Of a stretch of DNA of 64,000 bases, positions 7,936 through 17,885 are shown piece by piece. The notes beneath the pieces are model-generated. The model saw nothing but the letters and a program-made list of their open reading frames with translations. It was not told the DNA's origin and searched no databases. The translations under genes and the position numbers were made by a program. This stretch comes from Brachybacterium phenoliresistens (GTDB lineage: Bacteria > Actinomycetota > Actinomycetes > Actinomycetales > Dermabacteraceae), in NCBI RefSeq assembly GCF_000576425.1, contig NZ_KK069988.1, positions 167,976 through 231,975 on the forward strand, given 5' to 3'. Position 1 is the stretch's first letter; the number at the start of each line of letters is the position of its first letter.

Positions 7936-10900
7936 TCACATCGAGAAGTACGTGGCCTCCGGGTGGTGGACCACGAAGGCGTCCGTGGACTGCTCGGGGT
8001 GCAGCTGCAGCTCATCGCTGAGGGTGATGCCGACCCGCTCGGGACGCAGCAGGGCGACGACCTTGCGGCGGTCCTCCATGTCGGGGCATGCCGGGTAGCC
8101 CAGGGACAGGCGCGCCCCGCGGTACTCGAGGTCGAGCATGCCCTGCACCTCCGCCGGATCCTCGTCGGCGAAGCCCAGCTCCTCGCGGACCCGGGAGTGC
8201 CAGAACTCCGCGAGGGACTCCGTGAGCTGGACGGACAGCCCGTGGAGCTCCATGTACTCGCGGTAGCGGTTCTCGGCGAACAGCTGCGCGGTGACCGTGG
8301 AGACGGTGTCGCCCACCGTCACCAGCTGGACGGGCAGCACGTCGAAACGGCCCGTCTCCTCCACCCAGGAGCGCGGGCGGAAGTAGTCGGCGATGCACAG
8401 GTGGCGGTCCCGGGTCTGCCGCGGGAAGGTGAAGCGCAGACGCTCCGTGCCCGGCTCCCCGTCGGAGCCGCCGTCGGTCGAGCCGATGCCGGCCAGCTGC
8501 CCGCCGTGGTGGGCGACGACCAGATCGTTCCCCTCCGACCAGACGGGGAAGTAGCCGTAGATGACCGTCGGATCCATGATGTGCTCGCGGGCGATGCGCT
8601 CCATCCAGGCGGCCAGGCGCGGGCGGCCCTCCGTCGCCACGAGCTCCTCGTAGCTCGCGCCGTCCTCGCCGCGGCCGGCCTTCAAGCCCCACTGGCCCAT
8701 GAACGTGGCCCGCTCGTCCAGCAGCGAGGCGTAGTCGGAGAGCTGGATGCCCTTGACGATGCGGGTCCCCCAGAACGGCGGATCCGGCACCGGGTTGTCG
8801 GCGGCGACGTCCGAGCGCGCGGGCAGGTCCTCGACGGCGGTCCGCTCCAGGGTGGCGACGTGGTGGCGCCGCGTGCGCAGCGGCGGCAGGCCCACGGCAT
8901 CGGGATCCGCCCCCCGCGCGACGGCGACCAGCGGCTCCATCAGGCGCAGCCCCTCGAAGGCGTCCCGGGCGTAGCGGACCACGCCCGGGAACTGCGAGGC
9001 GAGATCGTCCTCCACGTAGGGGCGGGTCAGCGCCGCGCCGCCCAGCAGGATCGGCCAGCGGTCGGCCAGCCTGCGGGAGACGAGCTCCTCGAGGTTCTCC
9101 TTCATCACCACGGTCGACTTCACGAGCAGCCCCGACATGCCGATGACGTCGGCGTCGTGCTCGATCGCCGCGTCGATCATGGCCGAGATCGGCTGCTTGA
9201 TGCCGATGTTCACGACGGTGTACCCGTTGTTGGTGAGGATGATGTCCACGAGGTTCTTGCCGATGTCGTGCACGTCCCCGCGCACGGTCGCCAGCACGAT
9301 CGTCCCCTTGGAGGCCGAGGCCCCGCCCTCGACCTTCTCCATGTGCGGCTCGAGCAGGGCGACGGCCGCCTTCATCACCTCGGCCGACTGCAGCACGAAG
9401 GGCAGCTGCATCTGCCCGGAGCCGAACAGCTCGCCGACGACCTTCATCCCGCCCAGCAGGTGCGTGTTCACGATGTCGAGCGCGGCCATGCCCTCGCCGA
9501 GGGCGAGGTCGATGTCCTCCTCGAGCCCCTTGCGGGCCCCGTCGATGATGCGCCGCTCGAGCCGCTCGCCGGTGGGCAGCGCGGCGAGCTCCGCCGCGCG
9601 CTGGTCGCGCAGCGCCGCGGAGTCGACCCCGGAGAACGTCTCCAGCAGGTGGGCCAGCGGGTCATGGACCAGGTTCCCGGCGTCGTCATAGCGGCGGCGG
9701 TCCCACACCAGGTCCTCGGCGGCCTGCCACTGCTCGTCGGGGATCGCCGCGCGCGGCAGGATCTTCGCCGCGTGGACGATCGCGGAGTCGAGCCCCGCCT
9801 GCGTCGCCTCGTGCAGGAACACCGAGTTCAGCACGGTGCGGGCCGCGGGGGAGAGGCCGAAGGACACGTTGGACACGCCCAGGGTGGTGTGCACGCCCGG
9901 GTACTTCGCGGTGATCTCGCGGATCGCGGCGATCGTCTCGATGGCGTCCCGGCGGGTCTCCTCCTGGCCGGTGGCGATGGGGAAGGTGAGGGCGTCGACG
10001 ATGATGTCGTCGACCCGCATGTCCCAGTCGGCCACCAGGGTGTCGATGAGGCGCGAGGCGATGGCGACCTTGTGCTCCGCCGTGCGGGCCTGCCCCTGCT
10101 CGTCGATGGTGAGGGCGATGACCGCCGCACCGTGCTCCTTCACCGCCGGCATGATCCGACGGAAGCGCGAGCCCGGCGCGTCGCCGTCCTCGAAGTTCAC
10201 CGAGTTCACCACGGCCCGGCCGCCGACCAGCTCGAGGCCGGCCCGGATGACGTCGGGCTCGGTGGAGTCGATCACCAGCGGCAGGGTGGAGGCGCTGGCC
10301 AGCCGCGAGACGACGGCGCGGATGTCCTCGACGCCGTCGCGGCCCACGTAGTCCACGCACACGTCCAGCAGGTGGGCGCCGTCGCGGGTCTGCGCCCGGG
10401 CGATGTCGACGATGTCGTCGAAGCGGCCCTCCAGCAGCGCCTCCCGGAAGGCCTTGGATCCGTTGGAGTTGGTGCGCTCGCCGATGGCGAGGTAGGAGGC
10501 GTCCTGCGACAGGTCGGTGTGGGTGTAGAGGGAGGAGACGCCGTTCTGGCGCTGGACGGAGCGCTCCGGCAGCGCATGGCCCCGCACCGCCTCGACGACC
10601 TGGCGCATGTGCTCGGGCGTCGTGCCGCAGCACCCGCCCACCAGCCCCAGCCCGAACTCCTTGACGAACTGGGCGTGGGCGGCGGCGAGCTCCTCGGGCG
10701 TGAGGGGGTAGACGGCGCCGTGCGGGCCGAGCTCCGGCAGGCCGGCGTTGGGCATGCACACCAGCGGCGCCTCGCTGTGCCGGGCGAGGATGCGCAGATG
10801 CTCGCTCATGAGGTCGGGACCGGTCGCGCAGTTCAGGCCGATCACGTCCACGTCCAGGGACTGCAGAGCGGTCAGGGCCGCCCCGATCTCCGATCCCATC

Positions 10901-11517
10901 AGCATGGTGCCGGTGGTCTCCACGGTGATCGAGGTGATGATCGGCAGCGCGACACCCGTCTCCTCGACGGCCCGGCGGCAGCCGGTGACCGCCGCCTTCG
11001 TCTGCAGGAGGTCCTGGCTGGTCTCGATCAGCAGGGCGTCGGCCCCGCCCTCGATGAGGCCCGCGGCCTGCTCGGCGAAGGTGTCGCGCAGATGCGCGTA
11101 GGTGGTGTGCTGCAGCGAGGGCAGCTTCGTGCCCGGGCCCATCGAGCCCAGCACCCAGCGGGGCTGCTCGGCGGTGGCGAAGGCATCGGCCCGCTCGCGG
11201 GCCAGCGCCGCCCCGGCGCGGGCCAGCTCGCGGATCCGGTCCTCGATCCCGTAGTCGGACAGGTTCGACCAGTTCGCGCCGAAGGTGTTCGACTCGATCG
11301 CGTCCACGCCCGCGGCGAGATAGGCGTCGTGGACCCCGCGGATGATGTCCGGGCGGGTCACGTTGAGGATCTCGTTGCAGCCCTCGTGCTGCTGGTAGTC
11401 CTCGAGGGTCGGCTCCTCGGCCTGGATCATGGTGCCCATGGCGCCGTCGGCGACGACGACACGGGAACGGACGGCCTCGAGGAGCGCGGCCGCGCGGCCG
11501 GCGGGTGCGGAGATCAT
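7936..11517 (-). CDS. metH: Cobalamin-dependent methionine synthase
   Basis: At 1193 residues this is full length with all modules. The homocysteine domain has DGAMGTMIQ (near residue 24) and the zinc cysteines of GGCCGTTPEH (about 292-301). The folate domain has IGERTNSNGSKAF; the cap domain has LQSAEVMKAAVALLEPHME. The B12 domain carries the cobalt-ligating DVHDIG (about 745-751). The AdoMet activation domain ends with SLGYPACPDMEDR. The enzyme transfers the methyl group of 5-methyltetrahydrofolate to homocysteine through methylcobalamin in the cytosol. The ATG is 6 nt after a TACCCT -10 box (11524-11529), so the mRNA is probably leaderless, leaving no room for a B12 riboswitch. Confidence 0.98.
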   Translation of the reverse strand: MISAPAGRAAALLEAVRSRVVVADGAMGTMIQAEEPTLEDYQQHEGCNEILNVTRPDIIRGVHDAYLAAGVDAIESNTFGANWSNLSDYGIEDRIRELARAGAALARERADAFATAEQPRWVLGSMGPGTKLPSLQHTTYAHLRDTFAEQAAGLIEGGADALLIETSQDLLQTKAAVTGCRRAVEETGVALPIITSITVETTGTMLMGSEIGAALTALQSLDVDVIGLNCATGPDLMSEHLRILARHSEAPLVCMPNAGLPELGPHGAVYPLTPEELAAAHAQFVKEFGLGLVGGCCGTTPEHMRQVVEAVRGHALPERSVQRQNGVSSLYTHTDLSQDASYLAIGERTNSNGSKAFREALLEGRFDDIVDIARAQTRDGAHLLDVCVDYVGRDGVEDIRAVVSRLASASTLPLVIDSTEPDVIRAGLELVGGRAVVNSVNFEDGDAPGSRFRRIMPAVKEHGAAVIALTIDEQGQARTAEHKVAIASRLIDTLVADWDMRVDDIIVDALTFPIATGQEETRRDAIETIAAIREITAKYPGVHTTLGVSNVSFGLSPAARTVLNSVFLHEATQAGLDSAIVHAAKILPRAAIPDEQWQAAEDLVWDRRRYDDAGNLVHDPLAHLLETFSGVDSAALRDQRAAELAALPTGERLERRIIDGARKGLEEDIDLALGEGMAALDIVNTHLLGGMKVVGELFGSGQMQLPFVLQSAEVMKAAVALLEPHMEKVEGGASASKGTIVLATVRGDVHDIGKNLVDIILTNNGYTVVNIGIKQPISAMIDAAIEHDADVIGMSGLLVKSTVVMKENLEELVSRRLADRWPILLGGAALTRPYVEDDLASQFPGVVRYARDAFEGLRLMEPLVAVARGADPDAVGLPPLRTRRHHVATLERTAVEDLPARSDVAADNPVPDPPFWGTRIVKGIQLSDYASLLDERATFMGQWGLKAGRGEDGASYEELVATEGRPRLAAWMERIAREHIMDPTVIYGYFPVWSEGNDLVVAHHGGQLAGIGSTDGGSDGEPGTERLRFTFPRQTRDRHLCIADYFRPRSWVEETGRFDVLPVQLVTVGDTVSTVTAQLFAENRYREYMELHGLSVQLTESLAEFWHSRVREELGFADEDPAEVQGMLDLEYRGARLSLGYPACPDMEDRRKVVALLRPERVGITLSDELQLHPEQSTDAFVVHHPEATYFSM

Positions 11518-11605
11518 CCGACCAGGGTAGGCGTCGCCGCGCCATCTGCCCTCCCGGGTCCGCCTGGCGGAGGGACCCGGGCGGCCGGGGCCCTACTCTG
11601 GTGGC
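11518..11605. promoter_or_regulatory. Divergent promoters of metH and the esterase cassette
   Basis: The 88 bp hold two -10 boxes pointing outward: TACCCT for metH (11524-11529, minus strand) and TACTCT for the leader ORF (11594-11599, plus strand). Each is exactly 6 nt from an ATG. Between them is a 9-bp inverted repeat CCCGGGTCC-N11-GGACCCGGG (11553-11581), which could be a shared operator. No cobalamin-riboswitch consensus is visible. Confidence 0.5.
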
Positions 11606-11644
11606 ATGACACGTCGCGGCATCGTCGGCACGGGGCGCCCGTGA
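11606..11644 (+). CDS. Putative 12-residue leader peptide of the esterase cassette
   Basis: An ATG exactly 6 nt after a TACTCT -10 box opens the ORF MTRRGIVGTGRP. Its TGA overlaps the GTG of the downstream esterase (GTGA, 11641-11644). A leaderless ATG is a strong initiation context in actinobacteria, and the GTG itself has only a poor ribosome-binding site. The esterase may therefore be translated by reinitiation. The peptide may have no function beyond that. Evidence is positional only. Confidence 0.45.
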   Translation: MTRRGIVGTGRP

Positions 11645-12588
11645 ACCCCCTCCTGCGGTCCGTGATGCGCCTGTTCGCGGCCCCGCGGCTGAACATGCGC
11701 GAGGACTACGCCCGGGTGCGGCGCCTGCAGCGGCAGCTGGCCGCCCGGCCCGTCCCGCGGTACCGGGCGGTGGACCTGCGCATCGACACCGGCGACGGCG
11801 AGCGCGAGGTGCCGGTGCGGGTGTTCAGCCCCCGCGAGCAGCGCCGCGAGGAGGTGCTGCTGTTCCTCCACGGCGGCGGCTGGGTGACGGGGGACATCGA
11901 GAGCTACACCCCGGCCTGCGCGACCATGGCCGACCTCACCGGCTGCGTGGTGGCCTCCGTCGACTACCGCCTGGCCCCCGAGCACCCCTTCCCGGCCGGT
12001 CTCGAGGACTGCTGGCGGATCATCCGGGCGATCCTGGAGGCTCCCTGGCGCCTGGGGGCGGAGTCCGCGGCACGGATCGTGCTGGTGGGCGACTCGGCGG
12101 GCGGGAACCTCGCCGCCGCCTCCTGCCTCCTGCTGCACGAGCGCGGGCTCCCCATGCCGCAGCGGCAGATCCTGCTGTACCCGGTGACGCACTGGGACCA
12201 CGACCCGCGCACCACGCCGTTCCTCTCGGCGCGCCGGCACGGTGCGGACTACCGGCTGACCTCGACCGAGGTCGAGGACTACCTCGAGCTGTACGTCCCC
12301 GACCCGGCGCTGCGCCGGGACCCGCTGGTCTCCCCGCTGATGGCCTCCGACCTCGACGGGCAGCCGCGCACCCTCCTGATCACCGCCGAGCTCGACCTGC
12401 TGTGCGACGAGGGCGAGGCGTACGGCCGGGCGCTGCGGGATGCCGGCACCGAGGTGCGGATCCACCGCGTCGAGGGGGCGCTGCACGGGTTCATCACCCT
12501 GCCGCGCTTCGCGAGGTCCCTGCGCGAGGCCTACGAGGTGATCGACGAGTTCCTCGACGCGCCGCTGCCGGACGGAGGCACCCCGTGA
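11641..12588 (+). CDS. Alpha/beta hydrolase, hormone-sensitive-lipase-like esterase
   Basis: The 315 residues contain the HSL-family oxyanion motif HGGG (77-80), the nucleophile elbow GDSAGG with Ser152, the acid region DLLCDEG (about 252) and the catalytic histidine in LHGF (about 282). The enzyme should hydrolyse carboxyl esters of small acyl groups in the cytosol. GTG at 11641 overlaps the leader stop; an ATG eight codons later is an alternative start. It is the first of three genes joined by 4-nt overlaps with an acyltransferase and a DUF6320 membrane protein, so it probably removes or channels the acyl group handled by the second protein. Confidence 0.9.
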   Translation: MNPLLRSVMRLFAAPRLNMREDYARVRRLQRQLAARPVPRYRAVDLRIDTGDGEREVPVRVFSPREQRREEVLLFLHGGGWVTGDIESYTPACATMADLTGCVVASVDYRLAPEHPFPAGLEDCWRIIRAILEAPWRLGAESAARIVLVGDSAGGNLAAASCLLLHERGLPMPQRQILLYPVTHWDHDPRTTPFLSARRHGADYRLTSTEVEDYLELYVPDPALRRDPLVSPLMASDLDGQPRTLLITAELDLLCDEGEAYGRALRDAGTEVRIHRVEGALHGFITLPRFARSLREAYEVIDEFLDAPLPDGGTP

Positions 12589-14027
12589 CGCGCCGGGCCT
12601 GGGTGCGGCTGGACAACGCCTCGAACATCTTCCTGGCCGCGCGCAGCGACGTCGATCCCAAGGTGTTCCGCATGAGCGCGGAGATGGACCACGAGGTCGA
12701 CGGCGAGCTGCTCCAGCAGGCCCTGGACGCGACCTTCGACCGCTACCCGCTGTACCACGCCGTGCTGCGCAAGGGACTGTTCTGGTACTACCTGCAGGAC
12801 AGCGACCTGCGCCCGCAGGTGCAGGCCGAGGTCCGGCCCACCTGCGCCGCGATCTACCGCGAGAACCGGCGGGAGCTGCTGTTCCGCGTGATGCGCCACC
12901 GCCGCCGCATCGTCCTGGAGGTCTTCCATGCCCTCTCCGACGGGACCGGCGCCCTGGCCTTCCTGCGCGAGCTCGTCATCGCCTACGCCCGCGCCCGCAC
13001 CGCGGCAGGGCCCGCCCCGGCCGGCGGCGCCGACCCGGCCTCGGCCGCGTCGCCCCCTCCCGCCGTCGACCCCACCTCCCGTCACGGCCGCGGCCTGTTC
13101 GTGGATCCCTTCGCCCGCTACTTCCGGCGCGAGCGCCGGCCCGCGCCCGCGGCGAGCGCCGCCGAGGCATCGGCCTTCGTCCGGGCCGCGACCCCGGCGG
13201 GCCTGCCCGAGGGGATGCCCGCGCAGGAGCCCGCGGCGAGCCCGCGGCGCCGCATGGTCGGCCGGGGACCGCGCCGCCACGAGACGCACGTGCACCGCGT
13301 CCCCGGCACCCGCACCCCCGACGGCCGCACCCGCGCGGTGGAGCTGACGGTTCCGGTGGCCGAGCTGCTCGCCACCCGACCCGAAGGCGTGGGCACGACC
13401 ATGTACCTCACCGCGCTCCTGTTCGAGGCGGTGCGCCGCAGCGCGGGGGACCTCGGCCGGGCCCGCACCCTGGCCGCGAGCGTCCCGGTGAACCTGCGGC
13501 AGTTCTTCCCCTCCACCTCCTCCCGCAACTTCTTCACCGCCCTGCGGGTCGAGCACACCTACGGCGAGGGCCTGGACGACCTGGGAGCCATCGGCCGGCA
13601 GCTCGAGGCCGACTTCCGCCCCCAGATCGAGATCGGAGCCCTCGAGGAGCGGCTGCGCCGGCTGATGGGGCTCGAGCGCATGCCCGTGCTGCGGATCATC
13701 CCGCGCCCCCTCAAGGACCTCGTCCTCGGCCTGGTCAACCGGGTCAACAACCGCGCGCTGACCGTGGCGGTCTCCAACATGGGCCCGGTGCGCCTGCCGG
13801 AGGACATCGCCGACCAGGTGCGCCGGGTCTCCTTCCAGGTCTCGGCCGTGCGGCCGCAGATCTGCGCCATCTCCTACGGCGGATGGCTGAGCATCACCTT
13901 CACCTCCCCGTTCCTGGAGACCGGCCACGTGCGCGAGTTCGCCCGGCTGCTCACCGCCCAGGGCATCGCCGTGAGCGTCGCGGCGACCCGGGTGACCGAG
14001 GCGGAGCTGGCGGAGGGAGCCGCATGA
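12585..14027 (+). CDS. Condensation-domain / alcohol acetyltransferase-like protein
   Basis: This 480-residue protein resembles the chloramphenicol-acetyltransferase/condensation superfamily, in the branch often labelled alcohol acetyltransferase. The active-site motif HxxxDG is present as FHALSDG (His115, Asp119). A second-half motif TLAASVPVNLRQFFPSTSSRNFF and the C-terminal SISYGG-like AISYGGWLSITF also fit. It lacks carrier domains, so it probably moves an acyl group from CoA to an alcohol or amine. The region of residues 140-235 is a Pro/Ala/Arg-rich insertion. GTG overlaps the esterase stop (GTGA) and its stop overlaps the next ATG. The acceptor is unknown. Confidence 0.78.
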   Translation: MTRRAWVRLDNASNIFLAARSDVDPKVFRMSAEMDHEVDGELLQQALDATFDRYPLYHAVLRKGLFWYYLQDSDLRPQVQAEVRPTCAAIYRENRRELLFRVMRHRRRIVLEVFHALSDGTGALAFLRELVIAYARARTAAGPAPAGGADPASAASPPPAVDPTSRHGRGLFVDPFARYFRRERRPAPAASAAEASAFVRAATPAGLPEGMPAQEPAASPRRRMVGRGPRRHETHVHRVPGTRTPDGRTRAVELTVPVAELLATRPEGVGTTMYLTALLFEAVRRSAGDLGRARTLAASVPVNLRQFFPSTSSRNFFTALRVEHTYGEGLDDLGAIGRQLEADFRPQIEIGALEERLRRLMGLERMPVLRIIPRPLKDLVLGLVNRVNNRALTVAVSNMGPVRLPEDIADQVRRVSFQVSAVRPQICAISYGGWLSITFTSPFLETGHVREFARLLTAQGIAVSVAATRVTEAELAEGAA

Positions 14028-14689
14028 GGCGCTGTCCGGACTGCGGGGTCGCCGTCGAGGGCGCCTGGTCGCGCTGCCCGTTGTGCGGGCGGACGGTGAT
14101 GGGCCCGATGCGGCCCGATCCCTTCCCGGCCGTCCCGCTGCGGTTCTCCCGCCGCCGGATCTACCGGATCCTGCTGCTGGCCTCGCTGGTGGTGATCCTC
14201 GCGTCGTTCGGGGCGCAGATGCTGTTCGACCGCGGCCACGCGGGGATCGGCCTGGTGCGCTCGGTGTGGCTGGGGCTGAGCGCCATGTGGCTGGTGGTGC
14301 TGATGGCGGTGCGCGCCCGTCGCGACATCGCCAAGGGCACCGCCACCGTCGTCGTGCTGATCTGCGGGATCTGCGCCTACTGGGACTACCTGGTGGGCTG
14401 GGACGGATGGTCGCTGACCTACGCGGTGCCGATCGTGTGCGGCTGCTCGATCCTCGCGCTGGTGATCGCCGTCCCCGCCCTGCGGATCGAGGCGGGGGAC
14501 CATGTGCTCTACAGCGGGACGATGGTTCTGCTGGGATTGGTGCCCATCGTGTTCACGGCGCTGGGCTGGGTCGCGGACCCGATCCCCTCGGTCTGCTGCG
14601 GCGCGCTCGCCGTCATCGTGCTGGTGATGCAGGAGCGCGACCGGGTCTCCGATGTGCTGCATGAGCTGGGCAAGCGCCTTCACATCTAG
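14024..14689 (+). CDS. DUF6320-like zinc-ribbon membrane protein
   Basis: The 221 residues begin with a zinc ribbon (Cys4, Cys7, Cys18, Cys21) followed by about six membrane segments from residue 45 onward. The layout matches DUF6320 proteins, which recur after esterase and acyltransferase genes. The stop of the acyltransferase overlaps its ATG, so it is certainly co-translated. It may be a membrane anchor or export partner for the product of the two enzymes. No enzymatic residue can be named. Confidence 0.75.
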   Translation: MRRCPDCGVAVEGAWSRCPLCGRTVMGPMRPDPFPAVPLRFSRRRIYRILLLASLVVILASFGAQMLFDRGHAGIGLVRSVWLGLSAMWLVVLMAVRARRDIAKGTATVVVLICGICAYWDYLVGWDGWSLTYAVPIVCGCSILALVIAVPALRIEAGDHVLYSGTMVLLGLVPIVFTALGWVADPIPSVCCGALAVIVLVMQERDRVSDVLHELGKRLHI

Positions 14690-14749
14690 GGCCGTCTCGT
14701 GCCTGGGATGCGGGGTCCCGCCCGGCGCCGCGGCGGGTACGGTGACGCC

Positions 14750-16246
<1,497 letters not shown>

Positions 16247-16252
16247 GCTCGC

Positions 16253-16353
16253 GCCGGCCGCCCGCCTGGGGCCGGCCGTCCGCCTGGAGCCGTCCGCCTG
16301 GAGCCGTTCGCCCGGCGGGGCCGTTCGCCCGGCGGGGCCGTTCGCCCTCCGGG
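16253..16353. repeat. Degenerate short tandem repeat in a convergent intergenic region
   Basis: The spacer between the Hsp70-like gene and the converging aldo/keto reductase is built from six related 14-18 bp units beginning GCCG. Two are identical copies of GCCGTTCGCCCGGCGGG, with flanking GCCGTCCGCCTGGA-type units. It may act as a terminator for both genes through GC-rich pairing, but no single clear hairpin dominates. Confidence 0.8.
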
Positions 16354-16361
16354 AGCCGGCC

Positions 16362-17348
16362 CTAGAGCGCCGCGTCCAGGATCTCCCGTGCCTCCTCGTC
16401 GAGCACGAGGGAGACGCCGTCCAGCGCCTCCTCGAGCTGGTACGGCCTGCTGCCGCCGAGGATCGGCCGGATGCCCTGCGAGACCAGGTGGGCGAGCACG
16501 ACCTGCCCGCGGCGGGCGCCGGTGCGCCGGGCCACCTCGTCCAGCGCCGCGAGGCGTCGCTCCGTGCCGGGATGGTCGAAGACCGGGTCGATGGGCTTGG
16601 CGGGGTCGTCGTAGGCACCGCCCAGCAGCGGCGAATAGGCCCACACCTCCAGCCTCTCCTCACGGGCCAGATCCACCTGCTCGGCACCCAGGACGCCGAA
16701 GGGATGCACGTTCCCCTCCGGCTGCGTGCCGGGCCGGGGCCGCAGGGCGGTCGCGCTGAGCTGCAGGGCGTCGATCGGCATCGCGCCCGTGGCCAGGGCA
16801 TGCGCCCGGGCCCGCTCCACCCGCCAGGCCGGATGGTTCGAGGCGCCGACGCGGCGCACCCGGCCATCGGCCGCGAGCTCGGCCATCGCGTCCACGCTCT
16901 CCTCGATGGGGACGGTGCGGTCCTCCTGGTGCAGCCACAGCAGATCCACGCTCTCGATCCCGAGCCGTGCGAGGCTTCCGGCGAAGGCGTCGTGGATCGC
17001 CCGTCGGGACAGGCCGGACCGGTGCTCGGGCCAGGACCCCGCCCACAGCGGCTCCGCACCGACCTTGGTGGCGATGCGCACCCGGTCGCGCATCCCGGGG
17101 CGGGCGGCGAGCCAGCGGCCGATGACCCGTTCGCTGGCTCCGCCCCGGCCGGCGGGATCCAGCCAGAAGGCGTAGCAGTCGGCGGTGTCGATCCAGGTGC
17201 CGCCGCGCTCGACGAAGCGGTCCAGGAGGGCGAAGGACGTCTCCTCGTCGATGCGGGTGCCGAAGGTCATCGCGCCGAGCACCAGCGAGGAGTCGGGCGG
17301 CGGGGTGGTCGGGTCGGGACGGGCCGGGGTGCTGTTCTGTGCGGTCAT
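16362..17348 (-). CDS. Aldo/keto reductase
   Basis: The 328 residues form the NADPH-dependent TIM barrel of the AKR superfamily. The tetrad is visible as WIDTADCY (Asp54, Tyr59), ATKVG (Lys) and LLWLHQED (His). SNHPAWRVERA and ILGGSRPYQLEEAL match the cofactor-binding end. It reduces carbonyls to alcohols in the cytosol; the substrate is unknown. It is divergent from a MerR regulator, and its promoter has the 19-bp spacer that MerR proteins act on. The ATG is 6 nt after the -10 box, so the mRNA is leaderless. Confidence 0.93.
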   Translation of the reverse strand: MTAQNSTPARPDPTTPPPDSSLVLGAMTFGTRIDEETSFALLDRFVERGGTWIDTADCYAFWLDPAGRGGASERVIGRWLAARPGMRDRVRIATKVGAEPLWAGSWPEHRSGLSRRAIHDAFAGSLARLGIESVDLLWLHQEDRTVPIEESVDAMAELAADGRVRRVGASNHPAWRVERARAHALATGAMPIDALQLSATALRPRPGTQPEGNVHPFGVLGAEQVDLAREERLEVWAYSPLLGGAYDDPAKPIDPVFDHPGTERRLAALDEVARRTGARRGQVVLAHLVSQGIRPILGGSRPYQLEEALDGVSLVLDEEAREILDAAL

Positions 17349-17354
17349 GGCATG

Positions 17355-17395
17355 AGCCTGAGCCCTGGAGCGCGCTCCAGGTCAAGCGGTAGCCT
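17355..17395. promoter_or_regulatory. MerR-type operator-promoter for the aldo/keto reductase
   Basis: On the minus strand TTGACC (17380-17385) and CAGGCT (17355-17360) are separated by exactly 19 bp, the overlong spacer diagnostic of MerR-activated promoters. A perfect 18-bp palindrome CCTGGAGCGCGCTCCAGG (17364-17381) fills the spacer. On the plus strand TAGCCT (17390-17395) is 6 nt from the merR-like ATG, so binding can also control the regulator. Confidence 0.8.
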
Positions 17396-17401
17396 GCCGT
17401 C

Positions 17402-17773
17402 ATGGCGACCTATACCCCGGCCGAGGCCGCGCAGCGCAGCGGGTTCACGATCGACACCCTGCGCTACTACGAGCGCGAGGGCATCCTGCCGCGGGTCGCG
17501 CGCAGCGCCGGCGGGCACCGGGTCTACTCTGACGCGGATCTGTCGACCCTCGACTTCCTGCAGTGCCTGCGGGACACCGGCATGCCGATCGAACGGCTGC
17601 GCCGCTATGGGGAGATGTGCCAGGATCCCGCGACGATGACGGATCGCGCCGCTCTCCTGCGTGAGCACGCGGCCGATGTCGATGCCCAGATCGCCCTGCT
17701 CACCCGTCGCCGTGCCCGGCTGACGGAGAAGATCGCCTGGTACGACGAGCAGATCGGCGACGCCGCGGACTGA
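17402..17773 (+). CDS. MerR family transcriptional regulator
   Basis: The 123-residue protein has the MerR winged helix (residues 3-72, TPAEAAQRSGFTIDTLRYYEREG and a wing with GGHRVYSDADL) followed by a single dimerisation coiled coil (about 80-118). No cysteine pair for metal sensing is present, so it is of the small-molecule or aldehyde-responsive type. Its partner is the divergent aldo/keto reductase, which suggests that a carbonyl compound is sensed. The start is leaderless. Confidence 0.93.
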   Translation: MATYTPAEAAQRSGFTIDTLRYYEREGILPRVARSAGGHRVYSDADLSTLDFLQCLRDTGMPIERLRRYGEMCQDPATMTDRAALLREHAADVDAQIALLTRRRARLTEKIAWYDEQIGDAAD

Positions 17774-17803
17774 TCACCCGCGGTCCGGGAGCTGGGCGCG
17801 CGT

Positions 17804-17843
17804 CGGCCCCACCCCACCCGATGCCGGGTGGGGGAGAGGGCCG
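17804..17843. terminator. Convergent terminator hairpin
   Basis: A stem CCCCACCCG (17812-17820), loop ATGC, CGGGTGGGG (17825-17833) is continued by CGGCCC/GGGCCG (17804-17809 with 17838-17843). It lies between the merR-like gene and the converging HNH endonuclease gene. Confidence 0.7.
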
Positions 17844-17885
17844 AACGGAGGCGACCGCGGGGAGGCCGTTGCCGGTGACCGGGCT

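Noticed and set aside
11518-11605. A cobalamin riboswitch upstream of metH
   Set aside because: The metH ATG is 6 nt from its -10 box, leaving no leader, and no B12-box-like sequence is visible in the intergenic region.
7369-12588. A 1739-codon plus-strand open frame running antisense through metH
   Set aside because: It is open only because GC-rich codons of metH leave few stops in the opposite frame. Its last 315 codons are the real esterase; the rest has Arg/Gly/Ala-rich composition without any domain.
16253-16353. A CRISPR array
   Set aside because: The units are 14-18 bp, directly adjacent and without unique spacers, and no cas genes are present.
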